64,000 nucleotides of DNA from Nicotiana tabacum (taxonomy: Eukaryota > Streptophyta > Magnoliopsida > Solanales > Solanaceae): NCBI RefSeq assembly GCF_000715075.1, contig NC_134081.1:65739653-65803652 (forward strand), read 5' to 3'. Below, piece by piece: positions 46,480-57,060 of the stretch. Both the position numbers and the translations under genes were made by a program. The stretch's first letter is position 1. Each line of letters starts with the position of its first letter. The notes beneath the pieces were generated by a model. That model had not been told where the DNA came from and ran no database searches. It saw only the letters and a program-made list of their open reading frames with translations.

Positions 46480-48636
46480 GGGCTGTTAGGAGCACTTCCC
46501 TTCTTGATTCCTCATTGTTCGATTTGATTCCTTTGAGGCATGTGCCTTTATTTCCTTCCTACTCAATCTTATGCGACATGAAGCGCTTGTTATCAATTGG
46601 ATGTCGAGTAGTGGTATTGATACTGCAGATGTGGTGTAGGATGTTTTTCCCTGCGTGTTCGGGCAGGCTATTATTGTCGCCTTGCAAAAGGATGTTCTGT
46701 CATTTCAGTTCAGTATCTGTACTTCCTATAGTTTTAAGGCTATGCACGAGTTGCTATGTTGTTCATGAGTTGCTATCGCACCGTGTTGGTGTAATGGTAG
46801 AGTGCTTATGTATGGATCATGACAGTGAATGGATCGGAAGGAGGATTTCTCAGTACATGATTTAGAGGTTCAGTATTTAATTCTAGCAAAGGAAAGGCAA
46901 TCGGACGATAGATGTTCAGGTTTTGGTTTATGGAGTAACAAGATTTGGTATCTTCAAGCGTGGTGGAAGTTTTGTTGTGATACGGTGTCGTCGTCCTTGT
47001 TTGAACGCATTACGGTTCACCGGTATTATGGTCTTCTTTGACTTTGCCTTCGGGGCAGGGTGTTGTGAAATGGTGCCTTCGGGGCGGTTGTCAGAGATAG
47101 CGGTGTGCAGCGGTTCAAGATTGAATTGGTATTTCTAATATTGATGGCTCGAGAAAGATAATCTTCTAGGAGGTTTAGAGTTGGTAGCAATTCATTAGTT
47201 CCGGTGCTACAGGTATGGAATTGATTTGAGGCAACATTTGAGCAGCGAAGTATGAGGAAGGACATGGCGGGATGTGTCTCGCAGCGGATAAATTACTAGC
47301 AGGTCAAGCATGAGAAACGGAGGTCGAGAAGTTGCTTAAAGGAGATGGTTTGACCAAAGTGGGAGTGGCAGAGTAGCATATGGATTCTGTGGTAGGACAG
47401 CCACGTACCTTGAGGAAAATTAGAGCGATTTGGGAGGCATGGCGGAAAGTGACTAGGTCCACGGATTTTAATTGGAATGGTGGTTACTGTACGGAGAAAG
47501 ACTGAATATGTCAGGAAGGAGTTTGCTTGAAATAAAGAGGGGTGCGAAGATTTAATTATCGTTTCGGATGCAACATGGCTTTGAGTTTGGAAGGTATTGT
47601 TGAACTTTCTGTTGATGTCAATGGGGAAGGAACAGACTTGTACGGCTGGTGGACGAGCATGGACTCAGGAGGGTTTACTGAACTCGTGGTAGTTGTACCC
47701 AGTGCATCGTCGTTGGAGGATGTCGGTAAGGAATTCCACATGTGGGTTATCTTCTATGAGCAGGTTAGCGGTTGCGTAATGTTGGTGAAGCTTCTGCGAA
47801 GAATACTACATGCTACTCGGTATGAGGTCGAATATGTGATTGTGACTGATTATTCAGAATGTTCATGAAAGGCTTAACAAAAGACTTCGATTTATTTGGC
47901 TGGTTAACGGTACGGGATCATGATAATTGAGAAGGAGGAATCGTTGTAGGCTCTACATTATGTGATGGTAGCTTAAAGCTAAGTGGGGGAGCCCCACCAT
48001 TTACGATTGGATCACATGGTTGTTTGCTTGTGCTGTTTCTGGTTATCAATGCGTTAGTGGATTATTTATGACTAAGAAAAGAAAATATCATGAGTAATTC
48101 GAACAAGGAACTTGATGAATGTGTGTTATACTTCGCCTTATTGATTCAGGTGTAGTTTTTGGGAAGAGTCTAAGTTTATGCTTCTTGTGGATGTAGTGTA
48201 CAAGGAAATGAATTCAGCCGGTTGCTTCTTTGATAGGGTGTTCATATGCTAGAAGGGCGATGGAGTTTAGTTATATTCGTGATTAGGTCAGAGTGGGTGA
48301 CTCTCAACAACGGTCCTAGTGGGTTCAAGAATTTAAGCGTGGTGCCTAAGGATTTTAGGTCTGTTGTGTGGTTAAGGATCGATTTTTCACAGAAGATTAC
48401 GGACGAGACTTGGAATGTTCTATGCTATCATCGGGTATGTGGTGCAGTATTTGAGGAAAAGGAAGAAATAACTTCGGATTCGCGGAAGGTCTTGCAGAAT
48501 GGGTGTACTAGTTGGAGATGCTATTGTGCGCTTGAGAAGGATATGAGATGGTTCATGGGTATTGAGACGATGTGATCTCGCGATTTCGGTCACTCGGGAT
48601 GAGTGCGGATTGAGTTTGTTATGTTGTGAATGGAGC

Positions 48637-48667
<31 letters not shown>
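48637..48667. repeat. (TTA)n microsatellite, about 10 units
   Basis: A short ATT run within the decayed gypsy interior, far shorter than the 435-bp array at 1369-1803. Confidence 0.9.
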
Positions 48668-49973
48668 TCTAAGACAGGTCAAAAGTAAATTGAAAGAAGT
48701 TGGGTCGGTTAGTAATGGTTGAATCGGCATGATTGCGGCAATAATCAGTTCCTTCATTGTGTGAAGTTATACATGTGATTTGTGGTTGTACGTGCGGGCT
48801 TGACAGCCACCACAACTTGATTGATTTGGGAGGTATTTGATTCAAATGGCCTTGTGTTGTAAATGGATTCCGGAAGAGTCATAGCGGTTTAGATTACGAC
48901 TTGAGGGTTGTTTTTTCTGTGGTTTGGGAATTTAGTTGCGTGTTGCATTGGTTCTTCTGTAATGAGCTAAGTGAAAGGTTTCTAGCCAATGAAGTGTTTA
49001 TTCTACTGGTAGTTCAGGGGTTATGATGAATTCGTGTATTCTCGTGTAGCGGCATGATAGGTGTAGTAAGCGGCATGTGAATTTGAAAGTTGAGGATCAA
49101 GGTTGCGGTTCGGTGTCGATTAGAATGTCACGAGCTCGGATGAGCAAGAAAGAATTCAGATGTTTAGAGTATGCTGGCGTTATTTTAGTGTCGACTCAGA
49201 ATGGTGTTCTGTGGAAGAGGCATTGTGTATTGATTTACAAATTGTGATTTGCCTTACAAAATTGGTATGATTGGTGGTATGGATGTGCAGACTTTTCTAC
49301 CTGAGCGGAAGGTCGCGAGAGCGTACCCCACGGGGAGATTTGTATAAATATGGCATGTTAGTCACTTGATTGTTAAAGATTAAAACCAAGTATGGAGGTT
49401 ATGGTAATATCACAAATGTGAGAGTTTATGCCTGAGAGGCGTCCTTTTCCCTGGGCTGTGGACCGTGTGAGTTTGTTTCGGATTTGATGGTTGTTATTAT
49501 GTGTCATAAATAGGGCCATTGTGGATCTTTGGAAGGTTATTGGCCCAGTATGGTATGATCAGAATCAGTGTGAGCTCCGTTGGTAGGTCTAGTGTGAGTG
49601 TGTGCGCTACGTCAAGTCGGAGTGTTCATTCGTCATAGCATTGCTTATGGAGGAGTCGTCGGGCATGGGATGTTATTCCCGTCGTCATCCATTTCATGTA
49701 AATCTCTATTGTGCCATGTGGGTTGTGAGACTGCTTGATTATTCGCACACGTGTTGAGGTCCCATGTAGCTTGTGGTGTAATGTGAGAAGGTGGCCATCG
49801 AGATACAGGTCATCATTGCACCTTAGTTGTGCTTGGGTTTTGTAGTGTATGGCGCTATCCGTCTAACCAGGATTGGTATTATGCACTTAGCGTGCTTGTG
49901 GTCGATATTTGGGCATTTTGTAAGTATGAGCGTTAAGGCTTGATATGTGTGTTTTCTTTGTGATTGTTATGTG

Positions 49974-50067
49974 CGGATCGGGTGGCATGCCGCCATGGGC
50001 ATGTTATGTGGATCGGGTTGCACGCCGCAACAGTGTCATGTCGGATCGGGTTGCATGCTGCAACAAT
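49974..50067 (+). repeat. Three tandem stem-loop units (GGATCGGGTTGCACGCCGCAAC)
   Basis: Units start near 49974, 50009 and 50043, about 34-35 bp apart. The stems are GTTGC with GCAAC, or GTTGCA with TGCAAC in the third unit; the first unit has GGCATGCC instead. Related units are at 1335-1357 and 55405-55555. Confidence 0.88.
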
Positions 50068-50310
50068 GAGATATTAAGCATAGTTCCTTACACTTATTCT
50101 GTGTGCCTTATTTTCATCCCTGAGCTAGGTTCACAACATCTATTCGGCTATTTTATTCGTTACGTGGGCTGGGTAGTCCTTCTCCAGAGTTCGTTCTTCC
50201 TTATGTATCACATTCGAGTTGTAGCTTGTGGGCGCCTTGTTGGCGTCATATAAGATTTTTGGCAGTGTCTGAGACAGTTTATTGCCTGAGTAGCTTGTAC
50301 GGGGTGAAAC

Positions 50311-50439
50311 GAAATTTTTGGACCTGAAATTAGTGCAATCAGATTTATATAAGGTGCATTAAAGAAAAAATATCGTTATTAAGTTCATAACGAGGTAATG
50401 GTTCTTGTTTAATTTTAAAATATAAAACATTAAGGGAAA
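50311..50439. other. Short unassigned stretch
   Basis: AT-rich, no recognisable feature. The boundary between two elements probably lies here. Confidence 0.4.
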
Positions 50440-51248
50440 TTACCAAAGCATCATTGTGCGGTAAAAGAAGTCTCTCAACATCTTCTTCTGTGAAAGTGAT
50501 GTCATCTTTTAAGACCTATCAGATCCTCTTTCCACAAGTCACCGATATCTTCGTCTTCTATGCTTTCGAAAATGTCACCCATTTACTTTGACTCCCCCAA
50601 AAGATCATGTTTATAGTCATCCGAAGTGACCCTGCTGTCGGCTTTTACAGTTCAGCAACATCCTGGATTCTCCCATAGTTATTCTCGGTGGTTGCTTAAA
50701 AACTCTCTAAGGTGACCAGTTTTCAACAACGTTGCCACCTCTTCATGAAGATGTCGGCAGTCCCCAATCCTATGTCCGTGAGTCCCATGGAATTCACTCC
50801 ATAGGTTAGGATCCCTTTGGATAGGATCCAATTGGATTGATTTCGGGAACCTAGCTTCTTTAATATTCCTCTTTTCCGATACTAATTCTATCAATTCTTT
50901 AAAACTTTTGACTTGTGGGAATGCTGGGAGGAATCAGAGCCATTCTATTAGCAGTAATGGAAGCACCCATTAATGCTTGCTTCAATTATATCATCACATG
51001 ATTTTGCCTTGAGATGTGATCCATAATCGCTCTTTGTTGTTCTCTCAAGATTTTGATCGATTCAACAACGTGTTCATCATCCACATCATCAAGAGTTGGA
51101 CTCCTCATATGTCAACAATTCAAGCCTTCATGAACTAGAGTTGTTTAATCTCTCTTTCATTGCTGTTTTTGCTGGTTAAATCATGATGCTGGAACACATC
51201 TTCATGTTTGTTGTGTGCACCGACATTGCAGACATCATTAGCTGCCAT
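50440..51248 (-). pseudogene. Tat/Ogre-like gypsy gag relic
   Basis: The ATG at 51248 is followed by short readable pieces (VFQHHDLTSKN, SIKILREQQRAIMDHISRQN). After a large internal deletion, the open stretch 50894-50679 contains RDPNLWSEFHGTHGHRIGDC and RHLHEEVATLLKTGHL, the gag end with a zinc knuckle in which the first Cys has become Ser. Stops are frequent. A candidate primer site and LTR lie upstream on the minus strand. Confidence 0.8.
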
Positions 51249-51331
51249 ATCTGTTTTTCATTTGCTAAGAAAGGAATCAACATTTGTTAGTAACGGATGA
51301 ATGGATAAAAGAAATTATACAATTGTCTATG

Positions 51332-51350
51332 CCCTACGCTGGACGCCAAA
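51332..51350 (-). other. Candidate primer site of the Tat/Ogre-like element
   Basis: The minus strand reads TTTGGCGTCCAGCGTAGGG, similar in form to the TGGCGCC-type primer sites used by this lineage. It is positioned between the gag start and a probable LTR. The tRNA partner is not certain. Confidence 0.5.
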
Positions 51351-51960
51351 CTATTTACACGTAAAATCGCTCCGGGATCTGCACACAGTGTAGAGTGTAG
51401 TATCAGCACAAAACAATATGAAATGACAAGAATGAAATCAAGAATATAAAGATAACTTAAAGAAATACAAGCATGCTGGTATGATAAGCTTCACCGGAAG
51501 TAATAGTATGAACAGTATCAAGAACAAAAGAAAGTAAGTAAATTTATAATTTGAGAGCAAGATGTAGCTTTTGTACACAGGATGTTTCGTGTCTACAATG
51601 GATGCTAATTATCCTATTTATAGATTTATTTTGGGAGACCAGATCCCAAATCAAGCTCCTCTTGAATGAGAATAAAACCGTCATTGATGACTGTATAACG
51701 GTTGGTGATAAATACAATTATTCTCCGTAATGGCTGCTCATTAAATGCTACCCCATGTCAATTCTTTGAATCTTTGTCATCGGCTACTCTATCTTCGGGA
51801 TTCATCTAGCACCGGTCACATGCTTGCAACCGGTATCAACAATTTGCTGACTCACATCCTACATGTCTTCAGCTCCATGTGTCATCTCTTCATTCGTCCA
51901 GCTGTCACTAACTAATTTTACTGTACACAATAAACCTCCATTAAAAGTGGGATTTATAAT
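51351..51960 (-). mobile_element. Probable 5' LTR of the Tat/Ogre-like element
   Basis: Non-coding sequence upstream (minus strand) of the primer site. No second LTR is in the window, so the far boundary is unknown. Confidence 0.4.
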
Positions 51961-52379
51961 CTTAAAACAAGGCAGCTAGTAAGTTTAAAATCTAAGCATT
52001 GACGGTGTAAATTTATCATTTATAAGTATTACAAGAATTGTTTTATGCTAAACTATAGCTGGTAGCCTAAACTAATAGCAAAAAATCTTTGCACGGTTAG
52101 TGTGTATACCATATTAAATTGATTTCTAATTACTGTAACCAGATGTGAAGCCAGAATTTAAAATTTATGGGCTTTGAATATGCCATAGTGCCTATAGTTC
52201 GTCCTAGTTACTGGGTTTGCAATTAAATATTTATACATATTTAATAAATTATTTAGTATAAATACAACATTTAAGCAAAAGTGATTGGGTTCAGCCGAAC
52301 CCGCTTACTATAGGCTAGCTCCGCCTCTGACTATAACCTTGCCAAAAAGATTTTTTTTTATATACATATACAAAAAGAT

Positions 52380-52419
<40 letters not shown>

Positions 52420-52579
52420 TTAACCTTTTAAAACACCAACTTAAGCCCCAGTAGTATTTTGTTTGGTGTTAGAATATACAAATTTTGCTATGAATAAAAA
52501 TCAAATCAACCATTGTTGAATATCAAATTAAAGATTGTACTACTGTACTGAAGTCTTTCATTGAGCTTTTTGAACATAA
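51961..52579. repeat. AT-rich stretch with a probable small dispersed repeat and (TA)n
   Basis: 52144-52336 (from AGCCAGAATTTAAAATTTATG to CTAGCTCCGCCTCTG) looks like a short repeat that I associate with nightshade genomes; class unknown. It contains the palindrome GGGTTCAGCCGAACCC (52287-52302). A (TA)n tract lies at 52386-52415. No gene. Confidence 0.4.
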
Positions 52580-54539
52580 TGTAACGACCTGACCGGTTAT
52601 TTTGAGTACTAGCTTTAACTTCAATGTTTCGTTTAATGTTTATTCATTTGCGTGCATGGCCCGTGTTGTTTTTCGGAAAGTTTTTACGTAAACTTTTGAA
52701 GAAAATAAAAATTTTGAATTAAAAGAGGCTAGAGTTGACCACGGTCAATATTTTTAATAAACGATCTCGGATCGGTATTTTGACGTATTCGGTAGCTTCG
52801 TTTGATATTATTGGACTTGTACGTATATTTGGTTGGGATCCATAGTGACCCGAGGGCGTTTTAACGTGTTATATGAAAAGATGGAAAAAATGAAGTTTTA
52901 ACATGAAAATTCTTGAGTTTTAATGGTTGATTCTTTATATTTGATGTTGTTTTGATTATTTGAGGCAACAAGCAAGTTTGTAAGATGTTATTATACTTGC
53001 GTGCCTGTTCGATTTGGATCTCGAGGGGCTCGAGTGAGTTTCGGGTGCATTGAGGATGAGTTTGGAACAACTAATGCATAGTTGTTGTTGGTGTCACCTT
53101 GCAGATCTCGCAAATGCGAGAAACAACTCGCAAATGTGAGCCTCGCTTTTGCGTGTGACTGCTTGCATCTGCGAAGGGAGCTGGGGAAAGGGCACTTCGC
53201 AAATACGAAGATAGTATCGCAAATGCAGACTGTGAGAACTCCATAAGTGCGTAATAAATGTCTCATTTGCGACACTTGGGGAGGCTGGCTAGCTTCGCAA
53301 ATGCGAAGTTTTGACTGCAAATGTGCACGTGGGGGAAGTTGCAAATGCGAACCTTTTGTCGCAATTGCAACTTCTTTGGTCCTGTTGCACTGGTCGCTTT
53401 TGCGATAAGTGTTTCACAAATGCTGACTTCGCAATTGAGAGCCGGAGTTTGCAATTGCGATTCCTACAGTTGGGTAAACAAGGGAAAAATAGCTCATTTT
53501 ACCCCATTTCTCAACCCTAAGCACTCTAGAGGCAATTTTTGAAGAACATTTTCTTCCCAAATTCATTTGTAAAAATATTTAACTAGTTTTCAATCAATTT
53601 CAATTACTTTTTAATAAATGTTAACATCAAATCAATAAATTTCAAAGTAGAAATTGGGGTTTTTGGGTAGAATTTAGGGATTTTCTAAAATGGAGATTTA
53701 GACCTCAAATTAAGGTCGGATTTTAAAACAAATTACATATCCGGGCTTAGGGGTGAATGCGTAATAGGATTTTGATCCAAATCTCGGATTTCGACCACGC
53801 ATGCCCGGGGTTGACGTTTGTTGACTTTTTAAAAAATGATCAAAATTTAACCTTTTTCATTTGTTGGTAGTTTCTAAAGCTTGTTTTGAATTACTTGAAC
53901 GATATTTGGCTATATTCAATTGGTTGGAGGCTTGTCTTAAAGAAAAATGTCATGGTTGATTGTTGATTGTGTTTCAGAATTAGATAAGTGTTTTGCCTAG
54001 GTTTGTTGGGGGAATGTTTCCAAATAAAATGATATTTTTGCTACATGCGGTGGTGATGTATATGCGAGGTGACGAGCGTATATGCATGTGCCCGGGTTAT
54101 CCATGCTCGGGGTAGATTATACGATTCTTTGTGCCTTGTTGGAATATGTAATTTTCTTGCCTCATATTTTACCTGACTTCTGTAATTTTATGAATATGAA
54201 TTTCAATGCTAAAAAACTTGATTAAGCTTATTATAACTTGATTAAACTTGATGGACCTTTGTGAAACCGTTGATATGCTAAATTCGGTCGTCACTCTACC
54301 TAATCACAAATACATGTCCATGACTGTAATTCGGAAGTGCTTGGGTTCCATTCTTATGTTTAGAAGTACGTTTGAGCTTTGTCGAAATACGTGAATAATA
54401 GGGTTCTTACGATTTATTGAATTGTTATTGGTTCAAAAGTTGTGATTGGTGTTCACGTGGTGTATTTGCTTAACCACACATCTTGATGTTATCTGTGCTT
54501 CCTACCTTGCTTGTCATTGATATACATGTGCTAGGTAAA

Positions 54540-54740
54540 GAAGGGTGTAAAGCACGAAGGGTGATATCGTGACATTGCATATATATTATCATATGAGGAA
54601 GAGTGTAAAGCACGAAGAGTGATGTCGTGCTATTATTTTATATTATCATGTGAGGAAGAGAGTAAAATCACGAAGGGTAATGCCGTGCCATTGTTTTATA
54701 TTATCATGTGTTCATGGCACGAAGGGTGTTTCCGTCCAGG
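54540..54740 (+). repeat. Hairpin repeat GCACGAAGGGTGATGTCGTGC
   Basis: Four copies about 55-65 bp apart, with arms such as GCACGA and TCGTGC. Variants include GCACGAAGAGTGATGTCGTG and TCACGAAGGGTAATGCCGTG. The spacer contains TATTATCATGTGAGGAAGAG. Confidence 0.82.
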
Positions 54741-54944
54741 CGAGGACGAGAGACATGCATCATATTGTGTTATCTTTCCCCTTGCGTGTACATTTATGCC
54801 TCTGTCCTGAGTTGTTATTGTTGTACCTATGCTTTCGATGTTCCTTGTTGTTATCACATCTTTGCCATATGCCTTATTTGTTGTTGTTCTATTCATGCCT
54901 TTACTTGTTATTAGTCCATACATGTTACATGCCTTTAATTGTTG

Positions 54945-55140
54945 CGTGATTCACCTATTAGATGTCATAACCTGCTACATGTCTTCACTCACTACATGCT
55001 TCCACTTACTACCTGTCAATACTTACTATATATTTCTACTTACCGTATGCCTTCACTTACTAAATACCTTTTTCTCGCTACATACTTGTACTTGCTACAT
55101 GATTTCATATATTTAATACCTTCATTTGATCCTTATTCTT
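54945..55140 (+). repeat. Degenerate tandem repeat CTTCACTTACTACATG
   Basis: About eight or nine imperfect units of roughly 20-24 bp. Open frames across it give hydrophobic, low-complexity peptides and are not genes. Confidence 0.7.
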
Positions 55141-55404
55141 ATTTGACAAACATATTTTCTCATTTCATGTCCTACTCTTCTTTGCTTAACTGGTTTGGGT
55201 GACTTTTAGATTGATTGTGTGTCATGTTTTGTGGAAGCCTTGTCATTATATATGGTAGTTTAGCTTTTGATATTGGACCGGTCATTCTACTCTGTTTGAT
55301 ATGTATTACCTAGTTGAATATCGCATGTTCGTTTTCTTACTGTTATGTACTGCACTTTTCTAGCATTTGGTTGTTGTTGAGGTTTCACATGATATTGTTG
55401 ATAT

Positions 55405-55555
55405 TGGGATCAGGTTACATGCCGCGACAATAATTTATATATAAGGGATCAGTTTGCACGCCGCAATAATGTTTATTGATATTGGGGGATCGAATTGCAC
55501 GTTGCAACAATGTTCATTATATATGTGGGATTTAGTTGCTCGCCGTAACGGAGTA
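55405..55555 (+). repeat. Four units of the GGATCGGGTTGCACGCCGCAAC family
   Basis: Degenerate copies begin near 55408, 55447, 55487 and 55530, about 40 bp apart. They are more worn than those at 49974-50067. Confidence 0.82.
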
Positions 55556-56324
55556 GATGTATTATAGTTATTCTTGTCTTAGATTCCTGTTATTGTGTTG
55601 TGATGTGAGACTGAGGAGTGATGTTATTCCGGGGCCCTCTGGCAGTTGTATCCTTGTATCATTTATTAAGTGATTATTTGTGTATCTTTCTCGTATTGCT
55701 CTTGCTTATCATCTACACTAATAAAAACAATCAGTGAGTATCTTTTAACTTAAATCCTCATCACTGCTTGTCACGACCTAAAATCCCACCTCAGGCGTCA
55801 TGATGGCACCTAGTCTCTAAGACTAGGTAAGCCGATTACAATTACATTTCAAGCCATTTTTTTGAATTAAATGGGTAATCAAAACTAATAGCGGAAACAA
55901 ATATGAAAATCTCCCAAGACTGGTAGTACTGAGTCACGAACTCTAACTGAATATATAGAATTTCACGAGGACCGAATATACAATACTGTTTGATTAAAAA
56001 TTAACAGTACAATAAAATGAAAAGACTCCAAGGGACTGCGACGACCAAGCAGCTCTACCTTGAATCCTTACGACCCCACTCTAATTCTGCCCGAGTCCGA
56101 TATCTCCAATACCTGGCTCTGCACAAAAATGTGTAGAAGTGTAGTATGAGTACACCATGGTCGGTACCCAGTAAGTATCAAGACTAACCTCAGTGGAGTA
56201 GAGATGAGGTACAGTCAAGACACTCACTAGTCTAATAGCCTATGCAATAAGATATACAAAATAAACAAGAACACCATTAATAACGCTAAACAATTTATGA
56301 ATAGAAGTACACCCAATTAAATCA

Positions 56325-56545
56325 AGTATTTCAAATAAATATTTTTCACATATAATTCTTCCGAATAAATCTCTTCTAAATATAATTCCTTCAAATAAAT
56401 ATCTTTCAAATATACTTCCTTTAAATAAATCTCTCTAAAATATAATTTATTCGAATAAATACCTTTCGAATGTAATTCTTTCAAATAAATCTTCTTGAAT
56501 AAAAATCCTTCCAAATAAATATTTTGAATATAATTCTTTTAATTA
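56325..56545. repeat. 15-bp tandem repeat in the 3' LTR
   Basis: Alternating AAATAAATCTCTTTC and AAATATAATTCCTTC words, about 14 units. On the minus strand it stays open and reads as repeating IYLKE, which is a by-product. The same array is at 62770-62990 in the other LTR. Confidence 0.9.
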
Positions 56546-56929
56546 AAAAGTCATCACGTGACACTTCATTTCATAATCATACAACTACGAGTCTCAGCCC
56601 ATTTTTATATTTTTCATAAACACGGGTCTCAGCCCATTTTCATATTTCCACGGCACTTCGTGCCTATTGTAAATAATGATGATAGCTGCACGGACAATTC
56701 ACGTACCAATATCATCATTATTTACTCACGACACCTCGTGCCCACATTTCATATCATAATCTGCCTGGCAATGGCCGCAGACTCCCAATTGCAACATAAA
56801 TAAGACTATTATCAATTTACCAACAACAAAATAAATTGCACAAGGTATAAAAATAAACACAAGGAAAATCAACATCACATGAAAATTACCAACGCAACCA
56901 CTCCAAAACATCACATATCATCCCTGACA

Positions 56930-57060
56930 ATAGCCACCCTTATCTCTCATATAGCCACCCTTATCCCTCCGCCCTTACAATATCAATAGCCACCCTTATC
57001 GCTCCTATTGCCACCCTTATCTCTCCTATAACCACCCTTATCGCTCCGCCCAGATAATAT
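56930..57060. repeat. Tandem AGCCACCCTTATCNCTCC in the 3' LTR
   Basis: About six imperfect units of 18-30 bp, pyrimidine-rich on the plus strand. The counterpart is at 63410-63535. Confidence 0.85.

Larger units (their letters stand above)
46480..50310 (+). mobile_element. Decayed interior of a gypsy element, mostly unreadable
   Basis: About 3.8 kb without a real ORF. A trace of integrase lies at about 47255-47460 (a worn zinc-domain piece, then LRAIWEA-like and TKS-like residues across frames). A PPT-like AAGTGGGGGAG (47981-47991) forms a GTGGGG/CCCCAC hairpin. A (TTA)n tract of about ten units is at 48637-48667 and a GGATCGGGTTGCACGCCGCA repeat at 49974-50067. Open stretches such as 46515-46865, 47542-47868 and 48246-48575 show no family resemblance. 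The part after 48000 may be LTR or untranslated region. Confidence 0.5.
52580..55768 (+). mobile_element. Gypsy LTR, interrupted on the right
   Basis: It starts TGTAACGACCTGACCGG. CG-rich words (CTCGCAAATGCGAG, TTCGCAAATGCGAAG) lie at 53100-53460. Three repeat arrays lie further in (54540-54740, 54945-55140, 55405-55555). It stops after CATCACTGCTT at 55768, in the middle of the conserved LTR end block, where a minus-strand element begins; the rest should lie beyond 64000. Overlapping ORFs are not genes. Confidence 0.82.

Noticed and set aside
46515..48575. Three open stretches of about 110 codons
   Set aside because: No motif, no shared frame and no family resemblance; surrounding traces show decayed integrase in other frames.
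54619..55202. Hydrophobic Leu/Cys/Tyr-rich ORFs resembling membrane peptides
   Set aside because: Pyrimidine-rich degenerate repeats in an LTR read as Leu, Tyr and Cys in all three frames.
56317..56514. Minus-strand ORF with IYLKE-type repeats, also at 62761-62958
   Set aside because: A 15-bp tandem repeat inside an LTR; no start context or neighbours support a gene.
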